Origin: an uncultured Alphaproteobacteria bacterium
GTDB lineage: Bacteria; Pseudomonadota; Alphaproteobacteria; HIMB59; GCA-002718135
NCBI GenBank assembly: GCA_902530685.1
Contig: CACAAZ010000010.1
Location: 1 to 45,690, forward strand
Length of the DNA stretch: 45,690 nucleotides
Reading direction: 5' to 3'
Shown here: positions 42,873-45,690 of the stretch, piece after piece
Position numbering within the stretch: the stretch's first letter is position 1
Layout of the letters: each line of letters begins with the position of its first letter
Made by a program: the position numbers and the translations under genes
The notes under the pieces: model-generated
Database searches by the model: none
Told to the model about the DNA's origin: nothing
What the model saw: only the letters and a program-made list of their open reading frames with translations

Positions 42873-44065
42873 ATATTTCAAATTTAAAATCAAGATTTCC
42901 AGTATTCAAAAAAAATCCAAATCTAGTTTTTTTAGATACCGCCGCATCAGCATTAAAAGTTGATGAAATGATTGATGCCACCAATAACTGTTATACAAAT
43001 GAATATGCAAATATTCATAGAGGTAATTATGAATTAAGTTCAAAGTTAACAAAAAAATTTGAAGATGCTCGAAAAAAAGTCGCAGATTATTTAAACACAT
43101 CTGAAAACAATATTATTTTTGTTAAAAGTGCTACTGAGGGTATAAATTTAGTTGCATCTTGTATGTCTAAAAGATTTTTAGAAGATGGTGACGAAATAAT
43201 CTTAAGTTATCTTGAACACCATGCTAATTTGATACCTTGGCATCTAATTGAAAAAAAGATTAAAATTCAACCTCTTGGGTTAAATGAGAATAGTGAAATT
43301 AATTACGATGAATTAAATGATAAAATTAATTTGAAAACTAAACTAATTGCATTAACTCACATGTCCAATGTTACAGGATCAATAACAAATTTTGATAAAG
43401 TTAAAGATATTGTAAATAAAAATAAAATACCACTATTACTAGACGGTTGTCAATTTGCACCTCATAAAAAAGTTGATCTCAAAGTTTTGGACCCTGATTT
43501 TTATGTATTTTCTGCTCATAAAATGTATGGCCCTTCTGGTCTTGGAATTCTTTTTATGAAAGATAAATGGATAGACGAATTTTCTCCGTACCAGGGAGGA
43601 GGTCAAATGATACATGATGTAGATATTGAAAAAAGTACATATGCTAGTGGTTATGAAAAATTTGAGGCAGGTACTCCTCCTATAGCTCCGGTTATTGGAT
43701 TTTCATCTTCATTGAATTTTATGAATGAAACTGATCCAAATGTCATCTTTGATCATGAAATGAAACTTCATGATTATGCTTATGAAAAGCTCTCAAAATT
43801 TAATAATATAAAATTATATGGATCAAATAAAAATAAAGGTGCAATTATCTCTTTTAATATCGAAGGGGTGCATAATTCTGATTTAGGTGCTATGTTAGAT
43901 AAGAAAAATATAGCAATAAGAACAGGACACCATTGTTGCCAACCTCTTATGAAACACTTTAATGTTGCTGGAACATCTAGAATTTCGTTTGGAGTATATA
44001 ATACAAAAGAGGATGTTGATTATTTAGTAGATAGCATCCATGAAATTACTAAGATTATATTATAA
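42869..44065 (+). CDS. sufS: Cysteine desulfurase SufS
   Basis: A 398-residue PLP enzyme of group II desulfurases. Visible: the PLP lysine in VFSAHKMYGPSGLG, the TAASALKVDEMID start, YLEHHANLIPWH, and the active-site Cys in RTGHHCCQPLMKHF. It supplies persulfide sulfur to the SUF scaffold. SufS normally needs SufE or SufU; neither is encoded in this window. It overlaps sufD by 4 bases and lies 3 bases before the DUF59 gene. Confidence 0.96.
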   Translation: MNISNLKSRFPVFKKNPNLVFLDTAASALKVDEMIDATNNCYTNEYANIHRGNYELSSKLTKKFEDARKKVADYLNTSENNIIFVKSATEGINLVASCMSKRFLEDGDEIILSYLEHHANLIPWHLIEKKIKIQPLGLNENSEINYDELNDKINLKTKLIALTHMSNVTGSITNFDKVKDIVNKNKIPLLLDGCQFAPHKKVDLKVLDPDFYVFSAHKMYGPSGLGILFMKDKWIDEFSPYQGGGQMIHDVDIEKSTYASGYEKFEAGTPPIAPVIGFSSSLNFMNETDPNVIFDHEMKLHDYAYEKLSKFNNIKLYGSNKNKGAIISFNIEGVHNSDLGAMLDKKNIAIRTGHHCCQPLMKHFNVAGTSRISFGVYNTKEDVDYLVDSIHEITKIIL

Positions 44066-44068
44066 TCA

Positions 44069-44452
44069 ATGGAAAAAAAATTTGAAGATTTTTTACCTGA
44101 TAAAAAATCGAGTTATCGAAAAAAATTTAATAATTCAAATATCACTTCAAAAATTAATCAAGAACAAGTCATTGAATGCATCAAGACAGTAGTTGATCCT
44201 GAAATACCAGTTAATTTATATGACTTAGGTTTGATATATGGCATAAAAATAAGTGACAATAATGATATAAAAATTATGATGACTTTAACTAATCCAAATT
44301 GTCCTGTTGCTGGTACAATGCCGGAAAGTGTAGGAAAATCAATTGAAAAAATACCAAATTTAAATTCTATCGAGGTATCATTAGTTTGGGATCCAAAATG
44401 GCATAAAGATTTAATGTCAGAAGAAGCAAAACTTGCTTTAGATATTTTTTAA
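44069..44452 (+). CDS. sufT: SufT-type / MIP18 (DUF59) Fe-S maturation protein
   Basis: A 127-residue protein with a charged N-terminal 30 residues and a DUF59 domain: VIECIKTVVDPEIPVNLYDL, GLIYGIKI and TLTNPNCPVAGTMPESVG with the invariant Cys. DUF59 proteins act in Fe-S cluster maturation or transfer. Its place inside the suf operon, 3 bases after sufS, makes the SufT assignment likely. The gene name is by context and family. Confidence 0.88.
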   Translation: MEKKFEDFLPDKKSSYRKKFNNSNITSKINQEQVIECIKTVVDPEIPVNLYDLGLIYGIKISDNNDIKIMMTLTNPNCPVAGTMPESVGKSIEKIPNLNSIEVSLVWDPKWHKDLMSEEAKLALDIF

Positions 44453-44471
44453 TTTAATTTATAAAAGAAAT

Positions 44472-44807
44472 ATGAATAATTTGTTATCTATAACTTCAAA
44501 CGCTGCAGATAGGATTAAAAAAATTATGTCTAACGCTCCTCAAGGTATGGACTCACTTGTTATTGGTATTGATAAATCTGGGTGTAGCGGATATGCTTAC
44601 AAACTAGATTTTGGAAATTCATTAGATTTAAAAAATTTTGAAATTATTCATCAAGATGGTGCAAAAGTTTTGATTGATCCAAAAGCTACTATGTTTCTAT
44701 TAGGATCAGTTATGGATTATAGAGAAGATAAGCTTGCCTCAAGATTTGTTTTTGACAATCCCAATGAAAAAAGTACCTGTGGTTGTGGGGAATCTTTTTC
44801 TATTTAA
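44472..44807 (+). CDS. sufA: A-type Fe-S carrier protein (SufA/IscA family)
   Basis: A 111-residue protein with the three conserved cysteines of A-type carriers: one in DKSGCSGYAYKLDF and two in STCGCGESFSI at the C-terminus. It accepts clusters from SufBCD and hands them to apoproteins. It closes the operon sufB-C-D-S-T-A after a 19-base gap. The 25-base gap to the convergent gene holds only AT-rich sequence. Confidence 0.95.
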   Translation: MNNLLSITSNAADRIKKIMSNAPQGMDSLVIGIDKSGCSGYAYKLDFGNSLDLKNFEIIHQDGAKVLIDPKATMFLLGSVMDYREDKLASRFVFDNPNEKSTCGCGESFSI

Positions 44808-44832
44808 GCAAAATAAATAAACTAATTTCAAT

Positions 44833-45690
44833 TTATTTTTTAATATTTTTAACTAAATAATTATGTAGCTCTTTATTTCCAAATAAAGTTGTGATTCCAT
44901 AATTTAATTTTGAACTATTTAAACTGTATTTATTTGAGTAATCAAAATAAATACTTTTAAAACCATAGTTTCTTGACATTATTGCAGCTGATGTAAAAGG
45001 AGCAGTTATAGAAATATGAGAGTATTTTGCCACCTCATATATACTTTTGTTATATAAAATGTCAAAACTTTCAAAATTTTTATCTTTTAATTCATTTATA
45101 TAATTATGATATTTTTTGATATGCCACTTAACTCGTTTTGATTTTAAGATCACTTTAAAATTCAATTTTTTACATACATCTAATACATTTTTTACATATT
45201 CAGCAGCGTAAGTATCTAAAAAGTCATTATTTTCGACAAGTGATCTTGCTAAAAAATCTTCATTCCAAACTAAGTGATCAAATATAGCAATATAATTCCT
45301 GAATTTAATTCTTTCATCACTATTGCTATAATAAATACTCTTATCAAAAATATATTCTGATTTGTATTCTACATTTTTAATTAAATAATTAATGTAGCTA
45401 TAATCAATTTCGTATCTTTTAACCCAATTTTGTCTATTTATACCAAATTGTAAATATTTATTATTATTATACTGATAACTTGCTGAATAATTAACAAATT
45501 CAATTGTACTTAATTTTTTATTTTCAACATATAGAGCCCATAAAGGTTTAAAATTCATAAAGCTTGTCGTAAAAAGATATATTTTGAACAAATTAGATTT
45601 GTTTGATTTATCAAAAATATACAACTTAAAATATTCTTCGTACGATAGAGCCATAAGAAAATTTTTACTTGTAAATTGTTTAAATAATAA
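44833..45690 (-). CDS. PFTS-motif surface polysaccharide biosynthesis protein, 5' end outside window
   Basis: The frame stays open from the stop at 44833 to the right edge. An ATG at 45654 would give 273 residues, but 12 more codons upstream are open, so the protein is probably longer. The C-terminal part resembles a GT-B-like glycan protein: NFKVILKSKRVKWH, a helix-strand pattern, then ISITAPFTSAAIMSRNYGF with the APFTS motif and KSIYFDYSNKY. I recall a family named polysaccharide biosynthesis PFTS motif protein with this signature. It likely acts in surface polysaccharide formation (inference). It is very Asn/Tyr/Lys-rich. Confidence 0.68.
   Translation of the reverse strand, partial: LLFKQFTSKNFLMALSYEEYFKLYIFDKSNKSNLFKIYLFTTSFMNFKPLWALYVENKKLSTIEFVNYSASYQYNNNKYLQFGINRQNWVKRYEIDYSYINYLIKNVEYKSEYIFDKSIYYSNSDERIKFRNYIAIFDHLVWNEDFLARSLVENNDFLDTYAAEYVKNVLDVCKKLNFKVILKSKRVKWHIKKYHNYINELKDKNFESFDILYNKSIYEVAKYSHISITAPFTSAAIMSRNYGFKSIYFDYSNKYSLNSSKLNYGITTLFGNKELHNYLVKNIKK

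Noticed and set aside
44811-44838. AT-only stem (AAATAAAT / ATTTATTT) as terminator between sufA and its convergent neighbour
   Set aside because: Eight A-U pairs around a 12-base loop are weak, and the right arm enters the neighbouring coding sequence; such repeats are expected by chance in this composition.
1-45690. tRNA, rRNA, CRISPR, IS element or prophage
   Set aside because: All gaps are below 180 bases and none shows a cloverleaf, repeat-spacer pattern or transposase frame; every long frame is accounted for by chromosomal genes.

Overview
The window looks like a chromosomal piece of a small, streamlined, AT-rich alphaproteobacterium, probably a marine oligotroph of the SAR11 / AEGEAN-169 (HIMB59) kind. 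The lineage call is inference. It rests on the AT-rich sequence, on almost no non-coding DNA (no gap reaches 180 bases), and on alphaproteobacterial markers: an NDUFA12-like complex I protein next to a DUF2155 protein, a double-domain dCTP deaminase, and a compact RNase E ending in Gly-Trp-Trp. No rRNA, tRNA, IS element, prophage or CRISPR array was found.

Left part (1-13.7 kb): a carbohydrate uptake and catabolism locus. A plus-strand run (C-terminal transketolase subunit, BtpA/SgcQ-family TIM barrel, M42 metallopeptidase, FGGY sugar kinase) meets a minus-strand run encoding a Tat-exported solute-binding protein and two ABC permeases. Divergent from the binding protein are a sugar isomerase/epimerase-like TIM barrel and two PfkB kinases. 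Then come a 59-residue membrane protein, exonuclease I, UppP and a DapA/NAL-family aldolase. BtpA plus M42 peptidase plus a sugar transporter recalls the uncharacterised E. coli sgc operon, here with an ABC transporter in place of a PTS. This is the best candidate for an undescribed pathway.

Middle (13.7-25.7 kb): FxsA, a short SbmA/BacA-like transporter, an unannotated 27-residue very basic peptide with its own promoter, a LysR regulator and ribulose-phosphate epimerase on the minus strand. Then come a phosphomannose-isomerase-type cupin with DUF6165, a polyprenyl diphosphate synthase, SppA-type protease, alpha2-type glycyl-tRNA synthetase, an MFS transporter, YgfZ, a family 9 glycosyltransferase, dihydroorotase, NDUFA12 and DUF2155.

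Right part (25.7-45.7 kb): a tightly packed seven-gene minus-strand operon (rne, M48 peptidase, dcd, aroQ, accB, accC, aat), PBP1A, prfB with a programmed +1 frameshift that uses an unusual GTT slippery codon, tyrS, an alpha/beta hydrolase, mnmA, the iron-sulfur assembly operon sufBCDS-sufT-sufA, and a 5'-truncated PFTS-motif surface-polysaccharide protein at the right edge. Six of seven convergent gene pairs overlap at their 3' ends, which leaves no room for ordinary terminators.
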